From Acidovorax sp. NO-1 (GTDB lineage Bacteria > Pseudomonadota > Gammaproteobacteria > Burkholderiales > Burkholderiaceae_C), in assembly GCF_000238595.1 (NCBI RefSeq), contig NZ_AGTS01000078.1:124001-188000 (forward strand): a stretch of DNA of 64,000 bases. The letters are read 5' to 3'. Under the pieces are notes generated by a model that was not told the DNA's origin, ran no database searches, and worked only from the letters and a program-made list of their open reading frames with translations. A program made the translations under genes and the position numbers. This document shows positions 27,163-37,984 of this stretch, piece after piece; the stretch's first letter is position 1, and each line of letters begins with the position of its first letter.

Positions 27163-27165
27163 AAC

Positions 27166-27190
27166 GCTTTCCGCGTACGGGCTTTTTTTT
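27166..27190 (+). terminator. Weak terminator-like hairpin after tRNA-Gln
   Basis: A short imperfect stem CCG-CGTA-CGG extended by GC pairs, followed by eight T (27183-27190). It may release part of the tRNA transcripts before prs. Confidence 0.4.
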
Positions 27191-27208
27191 CAGACTGCTG
27201 GGACGCTC

Positions 27209-28183
27209 ATGCAAGCCAACCACCCCGACTTCATGGTTTTCACCGGCAATGCCAACCCTGGCATGGCAGCTGAAATTGCCCAACACCTCGGCACCACTTT
27301 GGGTGCTGCCGACGTGGGCCGGTTCTCCGACGGTGAAGTCACCGTTGAAATCAAGCAAAACGTGCGCGCACGTGATGTTTTCGTGGTGCAGTCCACCTGC
27401 GCACCCACCAACGAAAACCTCATGGAACTGCTGATCATGGTCGATGCGCTCAAGCGCGCGTCGGCTGAACGCATCAGCGCCGTGATCCCCTACTTCGGCT
27501 ACGCCCGCCAGGACCGCCGCCCTCGCTCCACCCGTGTTCCGATCACCGCCAAGGTGGTTGCCAACATGTTGCAGGCGGTGGGTGTGGCACGCGTGCTGAC
27601 CATGGATCTCCATGCCGACCAGATCCAGGGGTTCTTTGACATCCCGGTGGACAACATCTACGCGTCGCCGGTGCTGCTGGGCGATCTGCGCCAGAAAAAT
27701 TATGAAGACCTGATTGTGGTCTCCCCCGACGTCGGTGGCGTCGTGCGCGCCCGCGCGCTGGCCAAGCAGCTCAACTGCGACCTGGCCATCATCGACAAGC
27801 GCCGCCCCAAGGCCAATGTTTCCGAAGTGATGCATGTGATCGGCGAGATCGAAGGCCGCAACTGCGTGATCATGGACGACATGATCGACACCGCCGGTAC
27901 GCTGGTGAAAGCGGCCGAAGTGCTCAAGGAGCGTGGCGCCAAGAAGGTGTACGCCTACTGCACACACCCTATTTTTTCCGGCCCCGCCATTGAGCGCATT
28001 GCCCAGGGCAGTGCACTGGATGAAGTGGTGGTCACCAACACGATCCCCTTGAACGACAACGCAAGGGGTTGCACCAAGATTCGCCAGTTGTCTGTGGCCC
28101 CGCTGATCGCAGAGACGATCCAGCGCATTGCCAAGGGCGAATCGGTGATGAGTCTGTTCTCGGACCAGGACAATCTGTTCTGA
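27209..28183 (+). CDS. prs: Ribose-phosphate pyrophosphokinase, 324 aa
   Basis: Makes PRPP from ribose-5-phosphate and ATP for purine, pyrimidine, histidine and NAD synthesis. The ATP-binding flexible region reads [19 protein letters not shown], the metal/ribose site has [13 protein letters not shown], and the PRPP-binding motif is [19 protein letters not shown] chose ATG 27209 ([16 protein letters not shown]), since upstream in-frame sequence is tRNA-Gln. Length is normal for class I enzymes. It is followed by two hairpins and rplY. Confidence 0.97.
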   Translation: MQANHPDFMVFTGNANPGMAAEIAQHLGTTLGAADVGRFSDGEVTVEIKQNVRARDVFVVQSTCAPTNENLMELLIMVDALKRASAERISAVIPYFGYARQDRRPRSTRVPITAKVVANMLQAVGVARVLTMDLHADQIQGFFDIPVDNIYASPVLLGDLRQKNYEDLIVVSPDVGGVVRARALAKQLNCDLAIIDKRRPKANVSEVMHVIGEIEGRNCVIMDDMIDTAGTLVKAAEVLKERGAKKVYAYCTHPIFSGPAIERIAQGSALDEVVVTNTIPLNDNARGCTKIRQLSVAPLIAETIQRIAKGESVMSLFSDQDNLF

Positions 28184-28184
28184 C

Positions 28185-28238
28185 ACGCTCCCCCGGGAGC
28201 GTTGCAGCCGGATTGCACGCAGGCCTCCTTCGGGAGGC
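28185..28238 (+). terminator. Two hairpins between prs and rplY
   Basis: ACGCTCCC-CC-GGGAGCGT (28185-28202) directly after the prs stop and GCCTCC-TTCG-GGAGGC (28223-28238). Neither has a long T tract; they may terminate weakly or protect the prs mRNA end. Confidence 0.5.
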
Positions 28239-28343
28239 TTGTCTGTTCGGGAGCAATGCGCAGGCCTGCCGCCATGAAGGCGTCACAGGTCTTTTTTAAT
28301 CGGGGTAGGACTGGTCGCGGTCTACCCTTTTCAGGAGCTAACT

Positions 28344-28979
28344 ATGAACTTCGTCGCTTTTGAGCGCGCCAAGCAGGGTACGGGTGCGAGCCGCCGTCTG
28401 CGCAATTCGGGCAAGACGCCTGGCATCGTCTACGGTGGCACCACCGAACCCCAACTGATCGAGCTGGACCACAACGCACTGTGGCATGCCTTGAAGAAGG
28501 AAGCTTTCCACTCCAGCGTGCTGGACATGGAAGTCGCCGGCACCACGTCCAAGGTGCTGCTGCGCGACGTGCAATACCACCCCTTCAAGCAACTCGTGCT
28601 GCACATCGACTTCCAGCGCGTGGACGAAAAAACCAAGCTGCACATGAAGGTGCCACTGCACTTCTCCGGCGCAGAAGAATCGCCAGCCGTCAAGGTCGAC
28701 AAGTGCATGATCAACCCGGTCGTGAACGAACTGGACGTGACCTGCATGCCGTCTGACCTGCCAGAGTTCATTGCCGTGGACCTGTCCAAGCTGGAAAAGG
28801 GCACGTCCCTGCACCTGAAGGACATCAAGCTGCCCAAGGGCGTGGTGGCCAAGGTCCGTGGTGGCCAGAACAACAACCCCGTGCTGGTGTCCGTGGTGCC
28901 TCCCGTCGTGGTCGTGGAAACCCCTGCCGAAGCCGCTCCTGCAGCCGACGCCAAGGGCAAGGGCAAGGGCAAGAAGTAA
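28344..28979 (+). CDS. rplY: 50S ribosomal protein L25 (CTC form), 211 aa
   Basis: 5S rRNA-binding ribosomal protein with the extended general-stress (CTC/TL5) C-terminal domain. The N-terminal L25 part (residues 1-95) contains [16 protein letters not shown]...GIVYGG and [23 protein letters not shown]. The beta-rich C-terminal domain runs to about 185. The tail is Ala- and Lys-rich (KGKGKGKK). The ribosome-binding site is AGGAG seven bases before the ATG. A strong terminator follows at 29045. Confidence 0.96.
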   Translation: MNFVAFERAKQGTGASRRLRNSGKTPGIVYGGTTEPQLIELDHNALWHALKKEAFHSSVLDMEVAGTTSKVLLRDVQYHPFKQLVLHIDFQRVDEKTKLHMKVPLHFSGAEESPAVKVDKCMINPVVNELDVTCMPSDLPEFIAVDLSKLEKGTSLHLKDIKLPKGVVAKVRGGQNNNPVLVSVVPPVVVVETPAEAAPAADAKGKGKGKK

Positions 28980-29044
28980 TCCTTCAACGGACAGCTTCGC
29001 TCTCCCGCACGGTCAGGCTTGCCCCGGCAAGACTGGCCCGAGTT

Positions 29045-29071
29045 ACGGCCCACCTTGTGTGGGCCGTTTTT
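29045..29071 (+). terminator. Rho-independent terminator after rplY
   Basis: ACGGCCCAC (29045-29053), 5-base loop, GTGGGCCGT (29059-29067) and a T tract. Confidence 0.85.
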
Positions 29072-29174
29072 CATTACCAACGTTGCAGGCCAGACACCCC
29101 ACCCAGGCCACAGTTGTGCCAGACACGCGGACTGTCCGGTTTCGCCGTGCCTTGGCCCACAGATAATCCGACAG

Positions 29175-29783
29175 ATGATCAAGCTGTTTGTAGGCCTTGG
29201 AAACCCGGGGCCCGACTACGAGGCCACCCGTCACAATGCAGGGTTCTGGTGGATTGACGCCCTGGCCCGCGAGCTCAAGACCACCCTGGTGCCCGAGCGC
29301 AGCTACCACGGGCTGGTGGCGCGCACCACGGTGCATGGCCAGAGCGTATGGCTGCTGCAGCCGCAGACCTTCATGAACCTCTCAGGCAAGTCGGTGGCAT
29401 CCCTTGCGCGGTTCTTCAAGATCCTGCCCGAAGAAATCCTGGTGGCGCACGACGAACTCGACATCCCACCCGGCCAGGTCAAGCTCAAGCGCGGCGGCAG
29501 CCACGCCGGACACAATGGCCTGCGGGACATCCACGGGCAACTCGGCTCACCCGATTACTGGCGCCTGCGCATCGGCATCGGCCACCCCGGTGTGAAAAGC
29601 GAAGTGGCCAACTGGGTGCTCAAAAAACCGTCTCCCGACCAGCGCACGCTGATCGAAGACTGCATTGCCCATTCCCTCAAAGCCTGCCCGGCCCTGCTGG
29701 CTGGCGAGATGGACAAGGCGACCTTGCTCATCCACACCACGAAACCGCCCCGGCCAAAGCCCCCGCGCCCGGCGGAAGACTGA
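29175..29783 (+). CDS. pth: Peptidyl-tRNA hydrolase, 202 aa
   Basis: Releases tRNA from prematurely dropped peptidyl-tRNA. The N-terminal signature [18 protein letters not shown] includes the catalytic His (residue 21). Other family motifs are [15 protein letters not shown] and [14 protein letters not shown] chose ATG 29175 ([11 protein letters not shown]), the standard family start; the upstream open frame is not protein-like. A Pro/Lys-rich tail extends beyond the usual end. The gene follows rplY, a common linkage, but behind a terminator. Confidence 0.96.
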   Translation: MIKLFVGLGNPGPDYEATRHNAGFWWIDALARELKTTLVPERSYHGLVARTTVHGQSVWLLQPQTFMNLSGKSVASLARFFKILPEEILVAHDELDIPPGQVKLKRGGSHAGHNGLRDIHGQLGSPDYWRLRIGIGHPGVKSEVANWVLKKPSPDQRTLIEDCIAHSLKACPALLAGEMDKATLLIHTTKPPRPKPPRPAED

Positions 29784-29810
29784 AACGCCTCGCAAAACAC
29801 CCCACCGCCC

Positions 29811-30098
29811 ATGAACGACAACGAACTCCGACGCGCCCGCTGGGCGATTCGCACCTTCGGATGGCTGGCGGTCCTGTTTGGCCTGCTGCTCATGGCATGG
29901 AACTGGCAGGCGCTGCAGCGCCCCGACATCGCCATGCGCTGTCAGCAGGAGCTCACCACCTCCGACGAATGCAAGCGCACCGGCATCTATGCTGGCGCCG
30001 TGTTTGCCCTCCTGGGCCTGCCCCTGGTGTGCGTACGCAAATCGTGGCTCAACCGCCACCTGCGCCGGTCCAACTACTTGCCGGATTCCGTTCAATGA
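29811..30098 (+). CDS. Small membrane protein of unknown function, 95 aa
   Basis: Two predicted membrane helices: LAVLFGLLLMAWNWQAL (about 19-35) and YAGAVFALLGLPLVCV (about 59-75). Between them is a loop with two cysteines (MRCQQELTTSDECK) that could pair if it faces the periplasm. It starts 27 bp after pth and may be cotranscribed. I do not recognise a family. Confidence 0.7.
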   Translation: MNDNELRRARWAIRTFGWLAVLFGLLLMAWNWQALQRPDIAMRCQQELTTSDECKRTGIYAGAVFALLGLPLVCVRKSWLNRHLRRSNYLPDSVQ

Positions 30099-30149
30099 AT
30101 GGAAAGAAAGAAGGAAGGAAGCCGCGACGGCGGGAAAACGAAATACTAC

Positions 30150-30208
30150 TGATTTAATAGCTGCTGGCGCTTGCTGCATAAGCGCTGAGGGCTGATTTGG
30201 CTTGCAAT
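30150..30208 (-). repeat. Dispersed repeat family A, copy 3
   Basis: AATAGCTGCTGGCGCTTG followed by AAGCGCTGAGGGCTGATTTG, immediately before the ferredoxin stop codon (convergent). Confidence 0.75.
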
Positions 30209-30209
30209 C

Positions 30210-31628
<1,419 letters not shown>

Positions 31629-31634
31629 TTTGCC

Positions 31635-32507
31635 ATGAGCGCCGCCCTCCCCGCCACCCCTCCCGTTGTTGCGCCCGGCTGGCTGTACCGAGCGCTGCGC
31701 CACCGCAGCTTCGTCATTGGCGCCGTGCTCTCGCTGCTGCTGGTCCTGGCGGCCGCCCTCTCGCTGGTCTGGACGCCCTGGTCGCCCTACGAGATGGACC
31801 TGGCCAACAAGCTGCAACCACCCACTGGCACACACTGGCTGGGCACCGATGCCTTTGGGCGCGATGTCGCCTCGCTGCTGCTGGTGGGCGCGCGCAACTC
31901 CATCCTGGTGGGCGTGATCGCCGTGGGCATTGGCCTGACCATTGGCACGGCGCTGGGCCTGCTGGCGGCGGCCAAGCGCGGCTGGGTGGAAGAGCTGATC
32001 ATGCGGCTGGCAGACTTCACGTTCGCCTTTCCCGCCATCCTCTCGGCCATCATGATGACGGCGGTGTTCGGCGCGGGCATCGTCAACTCCATCATCGCCA
32101 TCGGCATCTTCAACATCCCCACGTTCGCACGCGTCACGCGCGCATCGGCCAACGCCGTGTGGTCGCGCGAATACATCCTGGCCTCGCGCGCCTGCGGCAA
32201 GGGCAGCTGGCGCATTACGCTGGAACACGTGCTGCCCAACATCCTGTCGGTGCTCATCGTGCAGGCCACCATCCAGTTCGCCATCGCCATCCTGGCCGAA
32301 GCCGCCCTGTCGTACCTGGGCCTGGGCACCCAGCCGCCCCAACCCTCCTGGGGCCGTATGCTCAGTGAAGCGCAGACGCTGATGTTCCAGGCTCCGCTGC
32401 TGGCCGTCTGGCCTGGCATGGCGATTGCGCTGGCAGTGCTGGGGCTCAACCTGCTGGGTGACGGGCTGCGTGATTTGCTCGACCCCCGCCTCTCGAGGAA
32501 GAGATGA
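31635..32507 (+). CDS. Peptide-type ABC transporter permease, DppC-like, 290 aa
   Basis: Second permease of the importer. The N-terminal OppC_N segment is followed by the conserved HWLGTDAFGRDVASLLLVGARNS (about 72-94). The EAA loop is SREYILASRACGKGSWRITLEHVLPN, and the family end NLLGDGLRDLLDPR is intact. It starts 6 bp after the first permease. A family B repeat copy separates it from the ATPase genes within what should be one operon. Confidence 0.93.
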   Translation: MSAALPATPPVVAPGWLYRALRHRSFVIGAVLSLLLVLAAALSLVWTPWSPYEMDLANKLQPPTGTHWLGTDAFGRDVASLLLVGARNSILVGVIAVGIGLTIGTALGLLAAAKRGWVEELIMRLADFTFAFPAILSAIMMTAVFGAGIVNSIIAIGIFNIPTFARVTRASANAVWSREYILASRACGKGSWRITLEHVLPNILSVLIVQATIQFAIAILAEAALSYLGLGTQPPQPSWGRMLSEAQTLMFQAPLLAVWPGMAIALAVLGLNLLGDGLRDLLDPRLSRKR

Positions 32508-32625
32508 CACCCCCTGAGTCGCTTCGCGCCTTCCCCCTCTCTCGCTTCGCGGGAGGGGGACGCCCCCAGTGCGGCGGGGCGGCCCTTGCACGGGGGCGCT
32601 GGCCCGGGTCGCGCCAGTTTCACTG
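32508..32625 (+). repeat. Dispersed GC-rich repeat family B, copy 2
   Basis: CTGAGTCGCTTCGCGCC...GGGGCGGCCCTTGC, inserted between the second permease gene and the first ATPase gene. Confidence 0.75.
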
Positions 32626-32674
32626 GCCCATTTTGCTGAGATGAAATTACTGCGAACGATGACGATCCCCTGCC

Positions 32675-33712
32675 ATGCCACTGCTTGAAGTCTCCGACCT
32701 CCGCATCCGCCTGCAGACGCACCGGGGCCCGGCCGATGCCGTGCGCGGCGTGAGCTTTTCGCTGGCGCGCGGTGAAACCCTGGGCCTGATTGGTGAATCG
32801 GGTTGCGGCAAGTCCATCACTGCCATGTCGCTCATGGGCCTGCTGCCTGACAGCGCACAGGTCACCGGCAGCATCCGCTTTGACGGGCAGGAACTGGTGG
32901 GCCGCACCGATGCACAGATGTGCCAGATGCGCGGCAACCGCATGGGCATGGTGTTCCAGGAGCCCATGACGGCCCTGAACCCCGTGCACACCATTGGCCG
33001 CCAGGTGGCAGAGCCGCTGCGCCTGCACCGGGGCATGAACGCAACAGCCGCACGCACCGAAGCGATTGCACTGCTGGACCGCGTGGGCATCCCCAACGCC
33101 GCACAGCGCTTTGACGCCTATCCGCACCAGTTCTCGGGCGGGCAACGCCAGCGCATCACCATCGCCATGGCGCTGGCCTGCGGGCCAGACCTGCTGATTG
33201 CCGACGAGCCCACCACAGCGCTCGATGTGACCATCCAGCAGCAGATCCTGGACCTCATCAGCGATCTGGTGGCCGAGCGCAACATGGCGCTGATCCTGAT
33301 CTCGCACGACCTCGGGGTGATCTCGCAGAACGTGGACCGCATGATGGTGATGTACGGCGGCAGCGTGGTCGAAAGCGGCTCCACCGCCTCGGTTTTTTCT
33401 GCCATGGCGCACCCCTACACGCGAGGCCTGTTTGCCGCACGGCCCCACCTGGGTGCTGTGCATGCGCCCGGGCAACGCCCGCGCCTGTCCACCATTCCGG
33501 GCACAGTGCCCGAGCTGGTGGACCTGCCCGCAGGCTGCCCCTTTGCAGGGCGCTGCAGCTACACGGTGGATGCCTGTCACCACGAGGTGCCACCCGCCAC
33601 GCTGGTGGCTACGGACGAAGATGGTGATCACGAAGTGCGCTGCCTTCGGAGCGAGGCCATTGCCGAAGCGCAAAGTGCTGGCGTGCGGACCACTGCCGAG
33701 GGGGCCGCATGA
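32675..33712 (+). CDS. Peptide-type ABC transporter ATPase, DppD-like, 345 aa
   Basis: Nucleotide-binding subunit. Walker A is [12 protein letters not shown] (about 44-55), the Q-loop lies in [12 protein letters not shown], the signature is [12 protein letters not shown] and Walker B is [12 protein letters not shown], followed by the H-loop in LISHDLGVI. The C-terminal oligopeptide-transporter extension contains [15 protein letters not shown], with cysteines as in Dpp/Opp ATPases. It overlaps the next ATPase gene by four bases (ATGA). Confidence 0.95.
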   Translation: MPLLEVSDLRIRLQTHRGPADAVRGVSFSLARGETLGLIGESGCGKSITAMSLMGLLPDSAQVTGSIRFDGQELVGRTDAQMCQMRGNRMGMVFQEPMTALNPVHTIGRQVAEPLRLHRGMNATAARTEAIALLDRVGIPNAAQRFDAYPHQFSGGQRQRITIAMALACGPDLLIADEPTTALDVTIQQQILDLISDLVAERNMALILISHDLGVISQNVDRMMVMYGGSVVESGSTASVFSAMAHPYTRGLFAARPHLGAVHAPGQRPRLSTIPGTVPELVDLPAGCPFAGRCSYTVDACHHEVPPATLVATDEDGDHEVRCLRSEAIAEAQSAGVRTTAEGAA

Positions 33713-34569
33713 CCTCAGCCCAGCCCACCGCGCACCTGCTCCAGGTCACCGACCTGGTGCGCGAATACACGCTGCCGCGCGAGCACCTGTTTCACCCGCC
33801 GGGCAAGGTACATGCGCTCAATGGCGTCAGCTTTTCGATTGCCTCTGGCCGCAGCCTGGGCATCGTCGGCGAATCGGGGTCGGGCAAGTCCACCCTGGCA
33901 CGGCTGGTGATGGCGCTGGATGCGCCCACCTCCGGCACGGTAGAGCTGCTGGGCCGCAACCTGCACCAGCTGCCCGCAGGGCAACTGCGCCAGGCGCGTC
34001 GCGATTTTCAGATGGTGTTCCAGGACCCGTACGGTTCGCTGGACCCGCGCCAGACCGTGGAGCGCATCGTGACCGAACCACTGCAGGCGCAAGGCCAGAC
34101 CACGCGCGCCGAGCAGCGCGAGCAGGCCGGGGAGGTGCTGTCGCAAGTGGGCCTGCGCACCAACGACCTCTCCAAGTACCCGCACGAATTTTCGGGCGGC
34201 CAGCGCCAGCGCATTGCCATTGCGCGGGCCCTCATCACCCGGCCCCGCCTCATCGTGGCCGATGAACCCGTGAGCGCGCTCGACGTGTCGGTGCAGGCCC
34301 AGGTGCTGAACCTGATGCAGGACCTGCAGCAGCAGTCCGGCATCACCTACATGCTGATCAGCCACGACCTCGCGGTGGTCAACCACCTGTGCGACGAAGT
34401 GGTGGTGCTGTACCAGGGGCGCATCGTGGAACGGGGAGCGCCCGGCGAGCTGTTCCGCAACGCCCAGCACCCTTACACCCAGGCACTGGTGGGCGCCGTG
34501 CCGCAGGTGCAGCCGGGCCGCGCACGCGCACGCCGGGCAGCGGCTGCTGCCGCAGCAACAAACGGATAA
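33709..34569 (+). CDS. Peptide-type ABC transporter ATPase, DppF-like, 286 aa
   Basis: Second nucleotide-binding subunit. Walker A is GESGSGKSTLAR, followed by the Q-loop in MVFQDPYGSLDPR, the signature [12 protein letters not shown], Walker B LIVADEPVSALD and the H-loop in LISHDLAVV. The C-terminus lacks the cysteine-rich extension and ends in an Arg/Ala-rich tail. The start overlaps the previous gene. The substrate-binding protein gene begins about 105 bp later; a short CCGCAATTGCGG palindrome (34612-34623) lies in between. Confidence 0.95.
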   Translation: MTSAQPTAHLLQVTDLVREYTLPREHLFHPPGKVHALNGVSFSIASGRSLGIVGESGSGKSTLARLVMALDAPTSGTVELLGRNLHQLPAGQLRQARRDFQMVFQDPYGSLDPRQTVERIVTEPLQAQGQTTRAEQREQAGEVLSQVGLRTNDLSKYPHEFSGGQRQRIAIARALITRPRLIVADEPVSALDVSVQAQVLNLMQDLQQQSGITYMLISHDLAVVNHLCDEVVVLYQGRIVERGAPGELFRNAQHPYTQALVGAVPQVQPGRARARRAAAAAAATNG

Positions 34570-34674
34570 CCCGGGTTGCACGCGATGGTGTAGAAAGCTT
34601 TGTGTGCCCTCACCGCAATTGCGGCGGGCCCTGCTCTGGTTTTTTTGTCTGGTTATTGTCTGGAGACTCCCACC

Positions 34675-36165
34675 ATGTTGAACCGCCGTACCGTCCTTGC
34701 CACTGGCGCCATCGCCGCCGTGCCTCTGTCCACCCCGCTCGCCGCCCTGGCGCAAGGCCGAAAAGATGCGGTGACGCTGGCGATGACGCTGGAGCCCCCA
34801 GGCCTGGACCCGACCGCCGGTGCGGCATCGGCCATTGCTGAAATCGTGCACTACAACATCTTCGAGACGCTCACCAAGATCAACGCCGACGGCAGCGTGT
34901 CGCCGCTGCTGGCCGAGAGCTGGGAAGTCTCGCCCGACCTCAAGACCTACACCTTCAAGCTGCGCCGGGGCGTGAAGTTCAGCAACGGCGAGCCCTTCAC
35001 CGCCGCCGCCGTGAAGTTTTCGTTCGACCGCGCAGCAGGCGAAAAAAGCACCAACAAGGACAAGCGCACCTTTGCGGGCCTCACCACGCAGGTGGTGGAC
35101 GACTACACCGTGGTGCTGCTCAACAAGGAGATCGACCCCGACCTGCTCTTCGTGCTGGGCCAGGCCACCTCCATCATCGTGGAGCCCAAAAGCGCAGACA
35201 CCAACGCCAACAAGCCCGTGGGCACCGGCCCCTACCAGCTGCAGGCGTGGAACAAGGGCTCATCGGTGGTGCTGACGGCCTGGAACGGTTTCCGCGCCCC
35301 GGCCACCATCCGGATCAAGCGCGCCACGTTCCGCTTCATCTCCGACCCCGCCGCGCAGGTGGCCGCGCTGCTGGCAGGCGATGTGGACGCCTTCCCACGC
35401 GTCACACCGCGCAGCGTCGCGCAGTTCAAGGCCAACCCCAAGTTCCAGGTGGTGGTGAGCGGCTCGCGCGCCAAGACCATCCTGGCCATCAACAATGCCA
35501 AGAAGCCGCTCGACGACGTGCGCGTGCGCCGCGCCATTGCCGCCGCCGTGGACCGCAAGGCCGTGATCGAAGGTGCTGGCGACGGCTACGGCGCGCCCAT
35601 CGGCAGCCACTATGTGCCCGGCGCGTTCGGCTATGTGGACACCACGGGCATCAACCCCTTCGATCCCGAAAAGGCCAGGAAACTGCTGGCCGAAGCCGGC
35701 ATCAAGACGCCGCTGGAGCTGACCATGACGCTGCCCCCCACGCCTTACGCCCGCCAGGGTGGCGAGGTGGTGGCCGCCCAGCTGGCCAAGGTGGGCATCA
35801 TCGCCAAGATCCAGAACGTGGAATGGGCCCAGTGGCTCAGCGGCACCTACGGCAACAAGAACTACGACCTGACCATCATCAGCCACGTAGAGCCGTTCGA
35901 CCTGGCCAACTTCACCAAGCCCGACTACTACTGGGGCTACAAGTCCGCCAAGTTCAACGATCTGTTCGACCAGATCAAGAACGCCGCCCGCCCTGCCGAC
36001 CGCGCACGGCTGCTGGGCGAAGCGCAGCGCCTGCTGGCTGAGGACGCGGTGCACGGTTTCCTGTATTCCAACCAGTGGATCACGGTGGCCAACAAGAACC
36101 TCAAGGGCCTGTGGAAAGACATGCCCGTGTTCGCGAATGACCTGTCGGCCCTGTCGTGGAGTTGA
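34675..36165 (+). CDS. ABC transporter substrate-binding protein, SBP family 5, 496 aa
   Basis: Periplasmic receptor of the importer. The signal peptide MLNRRTVLATGAIAAVPLS...AALA has a twin arginine, so Tat export is possible. The mature protein shows the family 5 pattern: LEPPGLDPTAGAAS, IFETLTKINADG, LAESWEVSPDLKTYTFKLRRGVKFSNGEPF and the C-terminal LAEDAVHGFLYSNQW. GGAGA lies ahead of ATG 34675. Placing the receptor last, after its own leader, would allow higher expression. Family 5 receptors bind peptides, nickel, glutathione or others; I cannot choose. Confidence 0.93.
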   Translation: MLNRRTVLATGAIAAVPLSTPLAALAQGRKDAVTLAMTLEPPGLDPTAGAASAIAEIVHYNIFETLTKINADGSVSPLLAESWEVSPDLKTYTFKLRRGVKFSNGEPFTAAAVKFSFDRAAGEKSTNKDKRTFAGLTTQVVDDYTVVLLNKEIDPDLLFVLGQATSIIVEPKSADTNANKPVGTGPYQLQAWNKGSSVVLTAWNGFRAPATIRIKRATFRFISDPAAQVAALLAGDVDAFPRVTPRSVAQFKANPKFQVVVSGSRAKTILAINNAKKPLDDVRVRRAIAAAVDRKAVIEGAGDGYGAPIGSHYVPGAFGYVDTTGINPFDPEKARKLLAEAGIKTPLELTMTLPPTPYARQGGEVVAAQLAKVGIIAKIQNVEWAQWLSGTYGNKNYDLTIISHVEPFDLANFTKPDYYWGYKSAKFNDLFDQIKNAARPADRARLLGEAQRLLAEDAVHGFLYSNQWITVANKNLKGLWKDMPVFANDLSALSWS

Positions 36166-36169
36166 GATC

Positions 36170-36300
36170 GGACACCCCCCTGAGTCGCTTCGCGCCTTCC
36201 CCCGCTCTCGCATGGCTGCGCCATGCGGGCAGGGGGACGCAGCCCTCGCTGCGGGGCGGCCCTTGCTCGGCTGCCTGCGACTGGGCCGTGCCAGTATCCA
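36170..36300 (+). repeat. Dispersed GC-rich repeat family B, copy 3
   Basis: CTGAGTCGCTTCGCGCC...GGGGCGGCCCTTGC plus a central GGCTGCGCCATGC-type stem. It lies five bases after the binding-protein stop. Confidence 0.75.
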
Positions 36301-36351
36301 GGGCTACGAGCGGTGCCAGCGCGTTGGATACCTGAAATGCACGGAGCCATT

Positions 36352-36410
36352 AGCTCCTAAATAGATAGCTTCCAGCGCTTTACCAATAAGCGCTGGCGGC
36401 CTTTTTTATT
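36352..36410 (-). repeat. Dispersed repeat family A, copy 4, with terminator-like end
   Basis: AGATAGCTTCCAGCGCTT and AAGCGCTGGCGGCC. The 9-bp stem CCAGCGCTT/AAGCGCTGG (36372-36396) is followed by TTTTTT at 36402-36407. Confidence 0.75.
36372..36407 (+). terminator. Terminator formed by repeat family A copy 4
   Basis: A 9-bp stem with a 7-base loop and six T 5 bases after the stem, between the binding-protein gene and the amidase gene. Confidence 0.6.
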
Positions 36411-36432
36411 GATAAAACTTCCCACCCCCGCC

Positions 36433-37845
36433 ATGACCGCCTTGCACGACCTCCCCGCCCACGACCTGGTGGCAGCCTACCGCCAGCGCACGCTGTCCCC
36501 CGTCGAGGTCACACAGGCCGTGCTGGCACACATCGAGCGCTGGGAGCCGCACATCAAAGCCACCTACCTGCTGCGCCCCGAGGTGGCGCTGGCCCATGCC
36601 CGTGCCTCCGAGGCCCGCTGGCTGCGCGGCGAGCTCCAGGGAGCCCTCGACGGCGTGCCCGCAACCATCAAGGAGAACATCGCCACGCAGGGCGACGCGA
36701 CCCCGCTGGGCACGGCCGCGGTCGAGCTGGTGCCCGCCGCAACCGATGCGCCGCCCGCCGCCCGCATGCGCGAGGCGGGCGCCGTCATCGTGGCCAAGAC
36801 CACCATGCCCGACTACGGCATGCTGTCCTCGGGCCTGTCCACCTTCCACCCGCTGTCGCGCAACCCCTGGGACCTGAGCAAGGGCCCGGGCGGCTCCAGC
36901 GCCGGTGGTGGCGCTGCGGCAGCTGCAGGCTACGGCCCGCTGCACATCGGTACCGACATTGGTGGCTCGCTGCGGCTGCCCGCCAGCTGGTGCGGCATCT
37001 TCAGTTTGAAGCCCAGCCTGGGCCGCATCCCCATCGACCCACCCTACACGGGCCGCGCCGCCGGCCCCATGACACGCACAGTGGCCGACGCCGCGCTGAT
37101 GATGCAGGTGCTGAGCCAGCCCGACGCGCGCGACAGCATGAGCCTGCCCTACCAGGACATCGCCTGGAGCCAGTTCAACACGCTGGCCGGGCGCACGCGC
37201 AGCCTGCAAGGTTTGAAGATAGGCCTGCTGCTGGACGCAGGCTGCGGCCTTCCCGTAGAGCCTGAAGTAAAAGCCGCCGTGGAGCGCGCGGCCCGGCTCA
37301 TGGAGGCTGCAGGCGCCACCATCGTGCCCATGCGGCCTTTCATGACCCAGGCCATGCTCGACGGCATGGACCATTTCTGGCGCATGCGCTCGCACATCGA
37401 CATGCAGGCCCTGCCTGCGGCGCGGCGCGACAAGGTGCTGCCCTACATCCGCACCTGGGCCGACAGCGCTGCGGGCATGAGCGGTGCTGAAGTCTTCAAC
37501 GCCAGCCACCAGTTCCACCTGACGCGGGTCAACACCGTCAAGGCCTGCAGTGCGTTTGACTACGTCATCTCGCCGGTGGCGCCCAACGTGGCCTTCCAGG
37601 CCGAGCTGCCCTCGCCCACCAACGACCCGCTTCGCCCACTCGAGCACATCGGCTTCACCGTGCCGTTCAACATGTCCGAGCAGCCCGCTGCTTCCGTCAA
37701 TTGCGGCTACACCACCACCGGCCTGCCCATCGGCCTGCAGATTGCGGGCGCGCGCTTTGACGACCTGGGCGTGCTGCAGGTGGCCCGTGCGTTCGAGCTG
37801 ATCCGCGACCCCCAGAGGCCCTGGCCACAGCCGCCCGCGGGCTAA
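36433..37845 (+). CDS. Amidase-signature family hydrolase, 470 aa
   Basis: Hydrolyses a carboxamide. The Ser-cisSer-Lys triad is visible: Lys80 (PATIKEN), Ser155 in GPGGSSAGGG, and the nucleophile Ser179 in IGTDIGGSLRLPA. The C-terminal region has CGYTTTGLPIGLQIAG, typical of family members. Length is normal. No signal peptide, so it acts in the cytoplasm. Its place right after a peptide-type importer suggests it degrades an imported amide or dipeptide, but the repeat-derived terminator in between argues for a separate transcript. The exact substrate is not predictable. Confidence 0.92.
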   Translation: MTALHDLPAHDLVAAYRQRTLSPVEVTQAVLAHIERWEPHIKATYLLRPEVALAHARASEARWLRGELQGALDGVPATIKENIATQGDATPLGTAAVELVPAATDAPPAARMREAGAVIVAKTTMPDYGMLSSGLSTFHPLSRNPWDLSKGPGGSSAGGGAAAAAGYGPLHIGTDIGGSLRLPASWCGIFSLKPSLGRIPIDPPYTGRAAGPMTRTVADAALMMQVLSQPDARDSMSLPYQDIAWSQFNTLAGRTRSLQGLKIGLLLDAGCGLPVEPEVKAAVERAARLMEAAGATIVPMRPFMTQAMLDGMDHFWRMRSHIDMQALPAARRDKVLPYIRTWADSAAGMSGAEVFNASHQFHLTRVNTVKACSAFDYVISPVAPNVAFQAELPSPTNDPLRPLEHIGFTVPFNMSEQPAASVNCGYTTTGLPIGLQIAGARFDDLGVLQVARAFELIRDPQRPWPQPPAG

Positions 37846-37942
37846 CCGCGGGCGTGCCGGTGCGGCGTTGGCGGTAACCTTGCGCACTGGCAGGCTGTCG
37901 CTGGCGCACGCACACACACACTCACCGGCGGCCCAGGGTCTG

Positions 37943-37966
37943 CCCCACCCCACCCCACAACACCCC
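37943..37966 (-). other. Potential G-quadruplex motif (G4 runs) on the minus strand
   Basis: The plus strand has four CCCC runs at 37943, 37948, 37953 and 37963 with loops of 1, 1 and 6 bases. The minus strand can thus form a G-quadruplex with four-tetrad runs. It lies 18 bp before the next start codon, in a C/A-only leader. Confidence 0.6.
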
Positions 37967-37984
37967 ACCACACCACCCTACCGA

